Source: Candidatus Hydrogenedentota bacterium | Lineage (GTDB): Bacteria; Hydrogenedentota; Hydrogenedentia; Hydrogenedentales; SLHB01 | DNA: 64,000 bases | Assembly: GCA_020848835.1 (NCBI GenBank) | Contig: JADLHJ010000060.1 | Location: forward strand, 62,001 to 126,000 | Direction of reading: 5' to 3' | The notes under the pieces: model-generated | The model's database searches: none | What the model was told of the DNA's origin: nothing | Seen by the model: the letters and a program-made list of their open reading frames with translations, nothing else | In this document: piece after piece, positions 53,607 to 62,499 of the stretch | How positions within the stretch are numbered: position 1 is the stretch's first letter | Layout: each line of letters opens with the position of its first letter | Translations under genes and position numbers: made by a program

Positions 53607-55418
53607 ATGGGCTGGGAAGCCTATCTGACGCTCGGCGTCGTGGTTGTCATTTTTATCGGCCTGGCAAAGGAACTGGCCCCGGACGCGCTTCTGCTCGGCG
53701 GCGCGGTCGTACTTGCTGTTGCCGGGATCATCTCGCCCAAAGAAGCGCTCAGCGGTTTCTCCAACGAAGGCATGATTACGGTAGCGGCACTCTTCATTGT
53801 CGCCGCGGCGTTAAAAGAAACGGGAGCACTCGAACACATCGGACGTCTCTTGCTGGGCCGCGCGACAAATGAAAAAGGCGTAATCGCGCGGATGGGAGTC
53901 ATCGTCACCAGCATCTCCGCGCTGATGAATAACACCCCCGTTGTCGCGATGATGCTACCTGTACTCGTGAGTTGGTGCCGCAAACATCGCGTCTCGCCAT
54001 CGCGTGTTCTCATCCCGCTCTCGTACCTCACTATCCTCGGAGGCGTGTGTACGCTTATCGGCACCAGCACGAACATCGTAGTCAATGGTCTCCTCGAAAA
54101 AGCGTTCGTAACACCCATTGAAGGTTTTCCAAACGGCCGGCCGGATATGCACCCCATGGGTCTATTCGAGATCGCATGGGTCGGAGTGCCTTGCGCAATC
54201 GTCGGCACCCTGTTTCTCGTGTTCATCGGTCGACGACTCTTACCGGAACGCAAAGACCTTCTCGATCAACTTGGTGAGTCGATGCGCGAATACATGGTTG
54301 ACATGCGCGTCGAAACCGGCTGCCGCCTCTCGGGCCAGCGCGTCGAAGAAGCCGGCCTGCGTCATCTTCCTGGATTGTTCCTCGTGGAACTTGTGCGCGG
54401 AGAACAAGTCATTTCGCCGGTCGCGCCCGATCAATTGATCGAAGCAGGCGACGTGCTCGCATTTACAGGCAGCGTCTCGACCATCGTCGATCTTGAACGA
54501 ATACCGGGACTGGTTCCTGTTGCCGACGAAGGTTACGTGCGCGAAGCCGCCGAACGCCGCGGACGCTTGCTGAGCGAGGCGGTCGTATCCAACAAATCTC
54601 CCCTGATTGGGAAAAGCATCCGCGATGCAAACTTTCGGGCTACTTACAACGCCGCCGTTGTCGCTGTACATCGCGGAGGTGAACGCCTAAAGGGCCGCGT
54701 GGGGGACATCGTGCTCCGCAATGGCGATACGCTGCTGCTACAAACAGGCCCGCATTTCTCTCGCGCGCATCGCGACAACCCGGACTTCTTCCTTGTCAGC
54801 GACGTTCACGACTCGCGCCCCACGCGACACGAACGTTCTACTTTGTCGCTTATCTTTCTCGCCGTGCTAATGGCGCTACTCGTCACCGAAAAATGGGGGA
54901 CGGCAATCGCCGCGCTGGTCGTCGCAGGATTAATGATCGCCACGCGCTGCATTTCCACCACCGACGCGCGCCTCAGCATCGACTGGCAAACCCTAATCAC
55001 CATCGGCGCATCGTTTGCAATCGGGACCGCAATGGAAAACTCGGGATTGGTCGCGTCAATCAGCGGCACCCTTGTGCCCGATCCAAAGGCATTGTCGCCG
55101 TTCGTGGTACTTGTTATTTTGTACGTGATGACCAATGTCGCAACGGAACTCATCAGCAACAACGCCGCCGCAGTCCTGATGTTTCCGTTCGCCGTGCGCT
55201 TCGCAGACAATCTCGGCGTAGAGCCGCGCCCCTTTATCATCGCAATTGTCATTGCCGCGTCCGCCGCGTTTGCCCTTCCCCTCGGCTATCAAACGCACCT
55301 CATGGTCTACGGCCCCGGCGGCTACAAGCTCGGCGATTTCCTGCGCGTCGGCCTGTTCATGGATGTGCTCATCGGCATCTGCGCGCTACTTGTGATCCCA
55401 CTAGTTTGGAAATTCTAA
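53607..55418 (+). CDS. SLC13-family permease with TrkA-C domains
   Basis: A 603-residue inner-membrane transporter. The first half (1-205) has several membrane segments with the ArsB/CitM-like pattern (FSNEGMITVAALFIVAAAL, SALMNNTPVVAMMLPVLVSW, GGVCTLIGTSTNIVVNGLL). Two TrkA-C domains (about 215-300 and 305-380) lie in the central cytoplasmic loop: ETGCRLSGQRVEEAGLRHLP and SPLIGKSIRDANFRATYNAAV. The second half has TVVTEKWGTA-like segments and ends with a similar motif, SNNAAAVLMFPFAV. These transporters handle dicarboxylates, sulfate, arsenite or other anions; the ligand is not predictable. GGGGGA precedes the ATG. Confidence 0.92.
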   Translation: MGWEAYLTLGVVVVIFIGLAKELAPDALLLGGAVVLAVAGIISPKEALSGFSNEGMITVAALFIVAAALKETGALEHIGRLLLGRATNEKGVIARMGVIVTSISALMNNTPVVAMMLPVLVSWCRKHRVSPSRVLIPLSYLTILGGVCTLIGTSTNIVVNGLLEKAFVTPIEGFPNGRPDMHPMGLFEIAWVGVPCAIVGTLFLVFIGRRLLPERKDLLDQLGESMREYMVDMRVETGCRLSGQRVEEAGLRHLPGLFLVELVRGEQVISPVAPDQLIEAGDVLAFTGSVSTIVDLERIPGLVPVADEGYVREAAERRGRLLSEAVVSNKSPLIGKSIRDANFRATYNAAVVAVHRGGERLKGRVGDIVLRNGDTLLLQTGPHFSRAHRDNPDFFLVSDVHDSRPTRHERSTLSLIFLAVLMALLVTEKWGTAIAALVVAGLMIATRCISTTDARLSIDWQTLITIGASFAIGTAMENSGLVASISGTLVPDPKALSPFVVLVILYVMTNVATELISNNAAAVLMFPFAVRFADNLGVEPRPFIIAIVIAASAAFALPLGYQTHLMVYGPGGYKLGDFLRVGLFMDVLIGICALLVIPLVWKF

Positions 55419-55430
55419 GGGATTAAAAGG

Positions 55431-55496
55431 ATCACGGGCGTCCCGCCCGTGATGTATTCAATCGTCAGCACCAACAATCACGGGCGAAACGCCCGT
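55431..55496. repeat. Two REP-like palindromes
   Basis: Two short palindromic elements in tandem between convergent genes. The first is ATCACGGGCG-TCC-CGCCCGTGAT (55431-55453; ten-base perfect stem). The second has the same left arm and a shorter right arm: ATCACGGGCG-AAA-CGCCCGT (55477-55496, counting the left arm from 55477). They look like a dispersed extragenic palindrome (REP-like) family; a U-tract is absent. They may act as mRNA 3' stabilisers for the permease gene. Confidence 0.7.
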
Positions 55497-55503
55497 CCTC
55501 CCT

Positions 55504-56187
55504 TCATACCGTCTTGCAGACAAAGACTGAACTGAAGCTCGCGACGAAATCCCGGCTCACATCCTCAGGCGACGGAGGAGAGGGCATCAACTGCTTTAAC
55601 GACGTCACCGGTTTGTCCGAAATACCGCACGGAATGATCAACCCGAAATGCGCCATGTTCGGATCGACGTTCAACGCGATACCATGAAACGTCACCCAAT
55701 TGTGCAGACCAATACCAATCGCAGCGACCTTTGCGCCTCCCACCCAAACGCCCGTATAACCTTCGAGTCGCTCCCCTTGCAAACCATACCGCGCAAGCAG
55801 CGTGATGAGTACTTCCTCCAACGAGCGCAAATACCACTTGATTGAAGGCGTCCATTCATTGAGATTCAATATCGGGTATGCCACCAGTTGCCCAGGCCCG
55901 TGATACGTTGCGTCCCCGCCGCGATCCACTTCGCAAACATCCACACCAATCTTGGCCAAATGCTCACGCGTCTTGAGCAAGCTCGTGGATTGAAAGTTCC
56001 GGCCAAGCGTGATAACTGGTTCGTGCTCGACAATGAATAGCGCGTTGCCCGTTTCGCCACGCTCCACCGCGCGGCGCCGCTCGATCTGCATTGCGTAAAC
56101 TTCCGTATACGGCATCCGGCCTGCAAAGCGGACGATTTCTATTTCGCGCAAAGCGGTATTCCGCATCGTGTGGCTGCTAATGCTCAT
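55504..56187 (-). CDS. lipB: Octanoyltransferase LipB
   Basis: A 227-residue enzyme that transfers octanoyl from acyl carrier protein to lipoyl domains, the first step of lipoic acid synthesis. Seen: EHEPVITLGRNFQ, VDRGGDATYHGPGQLVAYPI (the family signature), GYTGVWVGGAKVAAIGIGLHNW (conserved Lys), and the catalytic Cys in GLIIPCGISDKPVTSLK. The length is normal. The start ATG 56187 overlaps the previous gene by 11 bases; ATG 56166 is an alternative. It is the last gene of a minus-strand run that contains dnaE. lipA is not in the window. Confidence 0.95.
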   Translation of the reverse strand: MSISSHTMRNTALREIEIVRFAGRMPYTEVYAMQIERRRAVERGETGNALFIVEHEPVITLGRNFQSTSLLKTREHLAKIGVDVCEVDRGGDATYHGPGQLVAYPILNLNEWTPSIKWYLRSLEEVLITLLARYGLQGERLEGYTGVWVGGAKVAAIGIGLHNWVTFHGIALNVDPNMAHFGLIIPCGISDKPVTSLKQLMPSPPSPEDVSRDFVASFSSVFVCKTV

Positions 56188-56446
56188 TGATATAATTGAA
56201 GATTGCGTGCAGCAGTTTTGGTCCGGCGATCGCGAAGAACACGGCGACTACGGCCGCGAATACCATCCAGCCATAAAATGCTTCGTCAAAACGCTCTCCG
56301 ATATTGCCCTCGCCATAGCGCGCGAAACGCACCGCACGCGGGCAACCTAAAAGCACAACACCACCCCCGACGGCAGCGCAGATGATGCGAACGACAACAA
56401 ATGCCGCGCTCTCCACAAACCAGTCTTCGAACTTCTTCCAATTCAC
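56177..56446 (-). CDS. Small two-helix membrane protein
   Basis: An 89-residue hydrophobic protein with two membrane segments (FVVVRIICAAVGGGVVLLG, about 16-34, and AFYGWMVFAAVVAVFFAIAG, about 56-75) and short charged ends. It has no family I recognise. The GTG start lies 9 bases downstream of the DCC gene stop with TGAGG overlapping it, so translation is probably coupled. It sits between DCC and lipB, overlapping lipB. Confidence 0.7.
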   Translation of the reverse strand: MNWKKFEDWFVESAAFVVVRIICAAVGGGVVLLGCPRAVRFARYGEGNIGERFDEAFYGWMVFAAVVAVFFAIAGPKLLHAIFNYINEH

Positions 56447-56455
56447 GCAACGGCC

Positions 56456-56914
56456 TCAGGCAAGAAATCGGTCGCGCACATCCGGCGTGGGCACGATGCA
56501 TGCCTCCTGCTTGCCCCACCATTTGTAGCGGTTGCGCGCAATGAAATCGTAGCCAATATCGCGAATGGCGCGCGGCAGAATGCGTAGGAGAACAGCAAAC
56601 TTTGCGATGCCGCTCATGTGCGGCGCGATACGAATCGTAACATCGGTCTTGGTGTATGCCTTACCATTTTCGATCAGCACAACCGAATCCAGCATGTCGC
56701 GCGGAAATCCGTATTGCTCCAGCAAATCCTGCCCCGCATTCGATTGCAGATGGGCGAAACGGAACCGCTTCTTGTGGTCGTGCTTGATGATGTAATTCAG
56801 AATCGAATTGCAGTAATTGCACACGCCATCAAAAAGAATAATGGGATGCTCGGCAGTGGCCGCGTCAACATGTGGCGCGCCCGTCATCCCGGCTGAAGTA
56901 GTGGTGGCCATCAT
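56456..56914 (-). CDS. DCC-family (DUF393) thiol-disulfide oxidoreductase-like protein
   Basis: A 152-residue protein with a DCC domain: HPIILFDGVCNYCNSILNYI (CxxC pair in DGVCNYC), RFRFAHLQSNAGQDLLEQYG, VVLIENGKAYTKTDVTIRI, and the end HMSGIAKFAVLLRILPRAIRD with RNRYKWWGK. DCC proteins are thioredoxin-like and may handle disulfides or heme/lipid intermediates; the substrate is unclear. ATG 56914 overlaps the TGA of dnaE in an ATGA, so translation is likely coupled; ATG 56911 also fits. The reading frame extends further upstream, within dnaE, but that part is shadow. Confidence 0.85.
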   Translation of the reverse strand: MMATTTSAGMTGAPHVDAATAEHPIILFDGVCNYCNSILNYIIKHDHKKRFRFAHLQSNAGQDLLEQYGFPRDMLDSVVLIENGKAYTKTDVTIRIAPHMSGIAKFAVLLRILPRAIRDIGYDFIARNRYKWWGKQEACIVPTPDVRDRFLA

Positions 56915-59900
56915 TCGTGCCTCGGCAGCCCATTCGCCCCGGAAAACCAGAGTGTGTCCTCTCCTAATAAACTCTCCACCTGCTCGCATAATTCCTGCGT
57001 CGGCGCGACCTTGCAAGCCGATGTGGCATGCACTGTCACGTCCTCATGCTCTGGCGTCACACAGTGCAAATACACGTCGCATTTACCCGGGCGCTCGCCG
57101 AGTATCTCCGCCAACTTTTCGATCAGCGTTTCATCCAACCCGATCGTCGTCAGACGGATATGCACCGCGCGCGTAAGCCGGTCCGGCGCTTCGTCAATCG
57201 GTATAAAATCCGACGCGATCAACCCCGGTTCGTCGTTACGGAAACTAATTCGCGCGGGAACCATCACCGCCATATCACTAACGATTAGTCCGGCCTTTTG
57301 TTCATACAAATCCGGAAACACCGTAATTTCGCACGGGCCTTCCAAAGTTTCCAGCGTGATGAACGCCATCTTTTTATTGCCGCGCTGCGTGATGTGTTGC
57401 TTTACCGTGCCGATGAGTCCACCAACAACTACGTCCGTACCATCGCGCATATCCGCAAACGTCGCGATGCTGTGCGAGGTATATCGCTCCAGGATCTTTC
57501 CGTATCGCGCGAGCGGATGGCTGCTGACGTAAAGCCCCATCATTTCCTTCTCAAACTGAAGCAGCTCATTCTCCGGCCATTCGCCAATGTTCGGTCTTGT
57601 GTGGATCGGAGTCGGTTCCGATTCGTCGCCCATCATATCGAGCAGCGAGGTCTGTCCCGAATCGCGATCGCGTTGGCTCACTTGCCCTTCGCTCAATGCG
57701 GCATCCAGCACCTGCTCGACCTGTTTTCGATTCCATCCCGTACTTGCAAAAGCGCCGGCCTTGTTAAGACTCTCGATCACGCGACGGTTTATTTGTCGGC
57801 TGTCGATGCGTTTGCAGAAATCGAAGATATCTCTATAGGGACCGCTCGCGTCACGCTCGGAAGTTATTGCCTCAACCGGACCCGCTCCGACGTTCTTAAT
57901 TGCGCCCATCCCAAAGCGAATGCTGTTCCCTTCCACTGTGAATCCCTGGTAGCTGGAATTCACATCCGGCGGCAGCACATCGATGTTCAGTCTGCGGGAT
58001 TCTTCGACGTAAATGCCCACCTTGTCCAAATTGCCCGATTCGCTGGTGAGCAGCGCGGCCATGAATTCCGCGGGATAGTTCGCTTTCAGGAATGCCGTCT
58101 GATACGCAACAAACGCGTATGCCATACTGTGCGATTTATTAAACCCATAACCCGCGAACTGCTCGATCTTGTTGAACAAATTCACAGCGACGCTCTTGTC
58201 GATGCCGTTCTTCACCGCGCCGTCGACAAACTTGTCGCGCTGTTCGGCCATCAGGTCGGCCTTCTTTTTACCCATTGCGCGGCGGAGAATATCGGCCTGC
58301 CCGAGCGTAAAGCCGGCAACCGCCTGCACAATCTGCATGACCTGTTCCTGATAAAGCGCCACGCCGTAGGTTTCGCGCAGGATCGGCTCCAACAGCGGAT
58401 GATCGTACTGGATTTTCTTTTTGTTGTGCTTGTTCTCGATGTACTGATCTTTGAGCTGCATCGGGCCCGGACGATACAGCGCAACCAAAGCGCAGATCTC
58501 TTCGAGACTTTCCAGCCCTATGCGCTTGGCAAGGTCGCGCATCCCCGAACTCTCCAGCTGGAAAATCCCCATCGTCTTTCCAGACCGCAGCACGGCGTAG
58601 GCATTCGCATCCGTCGGTTCGATGAAATCGATATCGATCTCGACACCGCGATTTTCCTTGATGAAGCGCACTGCATCGTGCACGACTGTCAGCGTGCGCA
58701 GCCCGAGGAAGTCCATCTTTAACAGACCGACTTCTTCAACACCCTTCATCTCGAACTGCGTCGCGACAACGTCGCTGCCCGCAGCCTGGAACAAGGGCAC
58801 GTGCTCAACCAAAGGCTGATCGCAAATCACCACGCCGGCCGCGTGCGTACCGCAGTTGCCGATGGTTCCCTCAAGCCGCGTCGCAAGCTGCCACAAACGT
58901 TTCACATTCGGATCGGACTTGATTAGCCGTTCGAGTTCCGGCTCCTGCTTGGCCGCTTCCGTAAGCGTGATCTTCACAGCCGGATCATCGGAGATCATTT
59001 TCGCGATGCGATCGACTTCGCCATACGGCATGCCGAGCACACGGCCCACGTTGCGCACCGCCTGCCGCGCCTTCATGCGTCCGAAGGTGATGATCTGGCT
59101 AACGTTTTCCTGCCCGTATTTTGCGCGCGCGTACTCGATAACCTCGCCACGCCGGTTGTAGCAAAAGTCCAGATCGAAGTCCGGCATCGAAATACGTTCA
59201 GGATTGAGGAAACGCTCGAAAAGCAATGCGTAGCGCATTGGATCGATGTTCGTAATCTGCAGCGCGAACGCGACCAGACTGCCCGCACCCGATCCACGCC
59301 CCGGCCCCACCGGAATGCCGTTTTTCCGCGCGAACGCGATAAGGTCCCACACCACGAGGAAGTAGTCCGTGAACCCCATCTGCACGATTACGTCGAGCTC
59401 GAAGTTCGCGCGTTTCACGTGCTCCTCGGATGGCGCATTGTTGTACCGATCCTTCAACCCTTCGTGTACCAGGTGGCGCAGATACGCTTCTTTCGTAAAC
59501 TCTTCTGGAGGGGTATAGCTGGGAATCAGGTGGCTGCCCAGTTTCAACTCGACGTTGCAACGCGCCGCCACTTTCTCCGTGTTAGTAACGGCATCTGGAT
59601 AGTCCTTGAACTTCTCCGCCATCTCCTCGCCGCTGCGGATGTAAAACTCCGGCGTGGGGAAGCGGAAGCGATCTTCCTGATCGAGCGTCGCCGCTGTCTG
59701 AATAGCGAGCAAGGCCTCGTGCGATACCGCATCTTCCTTGTCCGTGTAGTGGCAATCGTTCGTTGCGATAATCATCAAGCCGTGATGTTCGGCAAGTTCC
59801 GCGAGCATCGGGTTCACCTTTACCTGCTCGGGGATCCCGTGGTCCATCAACTCGATCAAAAAATTATCGCGGCCATACAGCTCGATGAATTTCTTGATCG

Positions 59901-60411
59901 ACTCATTCGCCGCATCGCGGTCGTCGTTCAACAAGAACTGCGGTATCTCGCCAGCCAGGCACGCGCTCGTCGCGATAAGGCCCTCCTTGTACTTCGCGAG
60001 CAACTCAAAATCCACGCGCGGCTTGTAGTGAAAGCCTTCGGTGTACCCGAGCGAACTCAGCTTGCACAGGTTGTGATAACCGATTTCGTTTTCACAGAGC
60101 AGCAGAAAGTGATTGCTCGACGCCCCGGCCGATCGCCCCGTCTTGTCAAAACGGCTGTTTTTCGCGACATAGAGCTCTGATCCAATAATCGGCTTGATAC
60201 CCGCCTTCCGCGCCGCCTGGTAAAACTCCAGCGCACCAAACAACGCGCCGTGGTCCGTCAACGCACAGGCCCGCATCCCGTACTTCTGGCAGCGCTCAAT
60301 AATCTCCTTTATCTTGCTCTGCCCATCCAGCACGCTGTACTCGGAGTGCATGTGCAGGTGCACGAAGGGGGAGTGGTGATGCCCCGTTTCTTGTTTCTCG
60401 GTAGTGCTCAA
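56911..60411 (-). CDS. dnaE: DNA polymerase III alpha subunit DnaE
   Basis: A 1166-residue replicative polymerase subunit. The N-terminal PHP domain starts [13 protein letters not shown] (about 18-30). The palm has the catalytic aspartates in PDFDLDF near residue 410, with [12 protein letters not shown] just before. The fingers include [13 protein letters not shown] and [13 protein letters not shown]; a helix-hairpin-helix and OB-fold follow ([22 protein letters not shown]). Length and order match DnaE of type 1 (no exonuclease insert as in PolC). The start is TTG 60411: GGAG lies nine bases upstream, and TTGA overlaps the pncC stop. DCC, a small membrane protein and lipB follow in an overlapping row. 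Confidence 0.98.
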   Translation of the reverse strand: MSTTEKQETGHHHSPFVHLHMHSEYSVLDGQSKIKEIIERCQKYGMRACALTDHGALFGALEFYQAARKAGIKPIIGSELYVAKNSRFDKTGRSAGASSNHFLLLCENEIGYHNLCKLSSLGYTEGFHYKPRVDFELLAKYKEGLIATSACLAGEIPQFLLNDDRDAANESIKKFIELYGRDNFLIELMDHGIPEQVKVNPMLAELAEHHGLMIIATNDCHYTDKEDAVSHEALLAIQTAATLDQEDRFRFPTPEFYIRSGEEMAEKFKDYPDAVTNTEKVAARCNVELKLGSHLIPSYTPPEEFTKEAYLRHLVHEGLKDRYNNAPSEEHVKRANFELDVIVQMGFTDYFLVVWDLIAFARKNGIPVGPGRGSGAGSLVAFALQITNIDPMRYALLFERFLNPERISMPDFDLDFCYNRRGEVIEYARAKYGQENVSQIITFGRMKARQAVRNVGRVLGMPYGEVDRIAKMISDDPAVKITLTEAAKQEPELERLIKSDPNVKRLWQLATRLEGTIGNCGTHAAGVVICDQPLVEHVPLFQAAGSDVVATQFEMKGVEEVGLLKMDFLGLRTLTVVHDAVRFIKENRGVEIDIDFIEPTDANAYAVLRSGKTMGIFQLESSGMRDLAKRIGLESLEEICALVALYRPGPMQLKDQYIENKHNKKKIQYDHPLLEPILRETYGVALYQEQVMQIVQAVAGFTLGQADILRRAMGKKKADLMAEQRDKFVDGAVKNGIDKSVAVNLFNKIEQFAGYGFNKSHSMAYAFVAYQTAFLKANYPAEFMAALLTSESGNLDKVGIYVEESRRLNIDVLPPDVNSSYQGFTVEGNSIRFGMGAIKNVGAGPVEAITSERDASGPYRDIFDFCKRIDSRQINRRVIESLNKAGAFASTGWNRKQVEQVLDAALSEGQVSQRDRDSGQTSLLDMMGDESEPTPIHTRPNIGEWPENELLQFEKEMMGLYVSSHPLARYGKILERYTSHSIATFADMRDGTDVVVGGLIGTVKQHITQRGNKKMAFITLETLEGPCEITVFPDLYEQKAGLIVSDMAVMVPARISFRNDEPGLIASDFIPIDEAPDRLTRAVHIRLTTIGLDETLIEKLAEILGERPGKCDVYLHCVTPEHEDVTVHATSACKVAPTQELCEQVESLLGEDTLWFSGANGLPRHE

Positions 60412-60881
60412 CGCAATTGCTCCAACAAAAGTTCCAACGCCGCGTCGGCGGTTTGTTCTTTAATCGCTTCCCGCGTACCTGTAAAAAATTTCTTCGTCAC
60501 GATCGTATCACGCGGGCCAGCAACAGCGATGTACACAAGACCGACCGGTTTCTCCGGCGTTCCGCCCCCAGGCCCGGCAATACCGGTCACGCCAATCGCA
60601 TGGTCCGTACCGAACACCCCCCGCGCCCCCTCCGCCATGGCCCGCGCCACCGGCTCGCTGACTGCACCATGAGCGCTCAGTGCGCTGTGCGGGACGCCTA
60701 GAAGTCGTTCTTTCGCGTCATTGCTGTAACTCACAACGCCCCCTAGAAAACACGCGGACGAACCCGGTACATTCGTAATGCGGTGCGCGATGAGCCCTCC
60801 ACTGCATGACTCCGCGCTGGACACGGTTAAGCCTTTTACCATCAAGCACTTAACGAGAGAGGATTCAGAAGGTTCATTCAT
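60408..60881 (-). CDS. pncC: CinA-family nicotinamide-nucleotide amidase
   Basis: A 157-residue single-domain CinA C-terminal-type enzyme. It removes the amide from nicotinamide mononucleotide to recover NMN for NAD synthesis. Seen: [22 protein letters not shown] (about 21-42), [14 protein letters not shown]-type segment, and [24 protein letters not shown], both family signatures. It has no CinA N-terminal (COG1058) domain. It heads the cluster pncC-dnaE-DCC-membrane protein-lipB, with its TGA overlapping the dnaE TTG. Confidence 0.94.
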   Translation of the reverse strand: MNEPSESSLVKCLMVKGLTVSSAESCSGGLIAHRITNVPGSSACFLGGVVSYSNDAKERLLGVPHSALSAHGAVSEPVARAMAEGARGVFGTDHAIGVTGIAGPGGGTPEKPVGLVYIAVAGPRDTIVTKKFFTGTREAIKEQTADAALELLLEQLR

Positions 60882-60963
60882 GCGTTAGGAACACCCACAC
60901 TTGACCCTTACCGTAACACGCCCATTGCTGGCGAGCAAGAGCGGAAGTTATCCACATCAGCAC

Positions 60964-60977
60964 TTTACAAATGTAAA
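60964..60977. promoter_or_regulatory. Palindromic operator candidate
   Basis: TTTACA-AA-TGTAAA is a perfect 6-base inverted repeat with a 2-base centre, in the divergent region between pncC and the unknown gene at 61173 and just upstream of the promoter candidate at 60996. It may bind a dimeric regulator. Confidence 0.4.
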
Positions 60978-60995
60978 ATCGTTTTTATGGAATTC

Positions 60996-61024
60996 TTGCC
61001 AAGTTGGAGAAAATCTGGCACAAT
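60996..61024 (+). promoter_or_regulatory. Promoter candidate for structured leader
   Basis: TTGCCA (60996-61001), 17 bases, then CACAAT (61019-61024; four of six). Transcription would begin near 61031, just before the first hairpin of the leader. Confidence 0.45.
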
Positions 61025-61037
61025 GGAGTTGTGATTT

Positions 61038-61157
61038 GAGCCATCCTTGCGGTGGATAGGCTCAGGAGGTGTGGTGTCTTTGCGCGGGGGCGCAGCGCTT
61101 GGCGTGTGTATTCTGCCAAGGTGGCGGTGGAACTAGCCCGCTCGGCTTGGTTCCACC
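61038..61157 (+). promoter_or_regulatory. Four-hairpin structured 5' leader
   Basis: Four consecutive hairpins lie between the promoter candidate and ATG 61173. H1: GAGCCATCC (61038-61046) with GGAT-A-GGCTC (61054-61063). H2: TGCGC (61081-61085) with GCGCA (61090-61094), loop GGGG. H3: CTTGGC (61098-61103) with GCCAAG (61115-61120). H4: GGTGGAAC (61126-61133) with GTTCCACC (61150-61157), and an inner AGCC/GGCT stem. The Shine-Dalgarno AGGAG is at 61165-61169. No U-tract follows H4. It may be a translation-control leader, riboswitch or RNA-binding site. It does not match a riboswitch I know. Confidence 0.55.
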
Positions 61158-61172
61158 TTGAAGTAGGAGCCG

Positions 61173-61670
61173 ATGATGTTGCAGCAAAAGCCGATCGAAT
61201 GGCGGCGCTTTGAACGCGTGCAATTGGAAGGCGATGTTGCCAAACCCGCAACTTCGCAGCCATCCAACTTGCCTCCAGCAGCAGCGGCTCCCAAGCCCGC
61301 CCATTCGCCTGCGACCACCGCGCCATCCCTCTTACATGAGTTTGAACGCGTTCTGCGCGAGAACGAGCGATTGCGTATGGACTTGTCGAAGCTGCGCGAA
61401 AGGCTCGCAGGAAACAGCAACGGAACACCAGAGCGCCGCAAAGAACAGCGCCGCCGCCCCGATATTTCGATCCTCGCTAGCGACCACGAATTGTTGGCCG
61501 CTGCCCTGATGGAGGAAGAGAAAGCAGAAACGCCTGAAGCACGTACACCAGCAGCGCCGAAGGAATCTGTCGCGCAAGTGGTCGCAGGCTACATTTTCGA
61601 AAAGCCCACCGAGCAGCAAATCCGCCTGATTTCGGACGCGCTTCGAGGCCGCGGAATAACGCTCGACTAG
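61173..61670 (+). CDS. Hypothetical coiled-coil protein
   Basis: A 165-residue protein without a recognisable family. After a Pro/Ala-rich stretch (about 25-52) there is a coiled-coil-like helix (LLHEFERVLRENERLRMDLSKLRE) followed by a very basic patch (RRKEQRRR), then an acidic linker and a C-terminal helical segment (SVAQVVAGYIFEKPTEQQIRLISDAL). No signal or membrane segment is present. AGGAG precedes ATG 61173 (a second ATG follows at once). The mRNA has the four-hairpin leader. It converges on hisB five bases away. Confidence 0.7.
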   Translation: MMLQQKPIEWRRFERVQLEGDVAKPATSQPSNLPPAAAAPKPAHSPATTAPSLLHEFERVLRENERLRMDLSKLRERLAGNSNGTPERRKEQRRRPDISILASDHELLAAALMEEEKAETPEARTPAAPKESVAQVVAGYIFEKPTEQQIRLISDALRGRGITLD

Positions 61671-61675
61671 GAGAA

Positions 61676-62269
61676 TTATTTCTCCAGCATCCCCTTCGTA
61701 GAAGGTACGCCCGTCACCCGCGGGTCAAGCTGCGTCGCCCGGTCCAATGCGCGCGCGAAGGCCTTGAAAATGCCCTCAATGCAGTGGTGGGTGTTCGAGC
61801 CGTAACGCAGGACGATATGCAGGGTCGTGCGGCTGTTCACTGCGAAGGCGCGGAAAAACTCTTCGGTAAGCTCTGAATCGAATTCACCAACCATCCCGCG
61901 CGGCAACTCCGCCTCGAACACGAGGAAGGGGCGCCCGCTGAAATCGATCGCAACCTCTGCCAGCGCCTCATCCATGGGAATTACCGCATGGCCGTAACGC
62001 GTGATCCCTTTCATGTCGCCAAGCGCCTGCGCAAACGCCTTGCCGAGACATATGCCGACGTCTTCGACCGTGTGGTGCGCGTCAATTTCTAGGTCACCCT
62101 TGGCATCTACCTTCAGATCGAATAAGCCATGCTTCGCAATGTGCGTGAGCATGTGGTCAAAGAAACCAATGCCGGTCTTCGCATCGATTGAACCTGTTCC
62201 GTCAATGGCAACGGAAAGCTTAATCTGAGTCTCTTTAGTTTCGCGGGATATTTCAGCGCTGCGTGACAA
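61676..62269 (-). CDS. hisB: Imidazoleglycerol-phosphate dehydratase
   Basis: A 197-residue enzyme of histidine biosynthesis that dehydrates imidazoleglycerol phosphate in the cytoplasm. The family motifs are all there: [27 protein letters not shown], the Glu/His manganese ligands in MDEALAEV, and [17 protein letters not shown]. The length fits the single-function enzyme (no phosphatase domain). The start is TTG 62269 with AGGAAA upstream. It is isolated from other his genes; a 42-residue membrane-protein gene lies upstream on the same strand. Confidence 0.97.
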   Translation of the reverse strand: MSRSAEISRETKETQIKLSVAIDGTGSIDAKTGIGFFDHMLTHIAKHGLFDLKVDAKGDLEIDAHHTVEDVGICLGKAFAQALGDMKGITRYGHAVIPMDEALAEVAIDFSGRPFLVFEAELPRGMVGEFDSELTEEFFRAFAVNSRTTLHIVLRYGSNTHHCIEGIFKAFARALDRATQLDPRVTGVPSTKGMLEK

Positions 62270-62326
62270 GTGTGTTTCCTAAAAGTATTGCCTTAGTGAA
62301 TATAGGTGCTGCTAAAACATCAACTG

Positions 62327-62455
62327 CTAAAGCAGGATTGGCGAGGGATCGATCAAATTAAGGATAAACTGCGGTAATTCAAGGCCAAAAAACGAAAAAA
62401 GAATACTGATGAGAATCAATACGATCGGCGGAATGTTTACTACCAGCTTATCCAT
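62327..62455 (-). CDS. 42-residue single-pass membrane protein
   Basis: A short gene I found by translating the gap. ATG 62455 to TAG 62327 encodes 42 residues: MDKLVVNIPPIV, then a hydrophobic helix (ILISILFSFFGLELPQFIL) and the end NLIDPSPILL. GGGAGAG lies eight bases upstream of the ATG. Basic start, hydrophobic core and clean ribosome-binding site argue for a real small protein. It sits 44 bases downstream of the phosphoesterase gene and upstream of hisB on the same strand. No family is recognised. Confidence 0.6.
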   Translation of the reverse strand: MDKLVVNIPPIVLILISILFSFFGLELPQFILNLIDPSPILL

Positions 62456-62499
62456 CGCTGAATCTCTCCCGTAGGCGTACAACGCGTCCGTATACGAAC

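Noticed and set aside
57298-58722. 474-codon open frame on the plus strand
   Set aside because: It lies wholly antisense to dnaE, which has all its motifs. It is a shadow caused by base composition.
61038-61157. A transcription terminator or known riboswitch in the leader
   Set aside because: No U-tract follows the last hairpin, and none of the common conserved cores (TPP, SAM, cobalamin, FMN, glycine) is visible.
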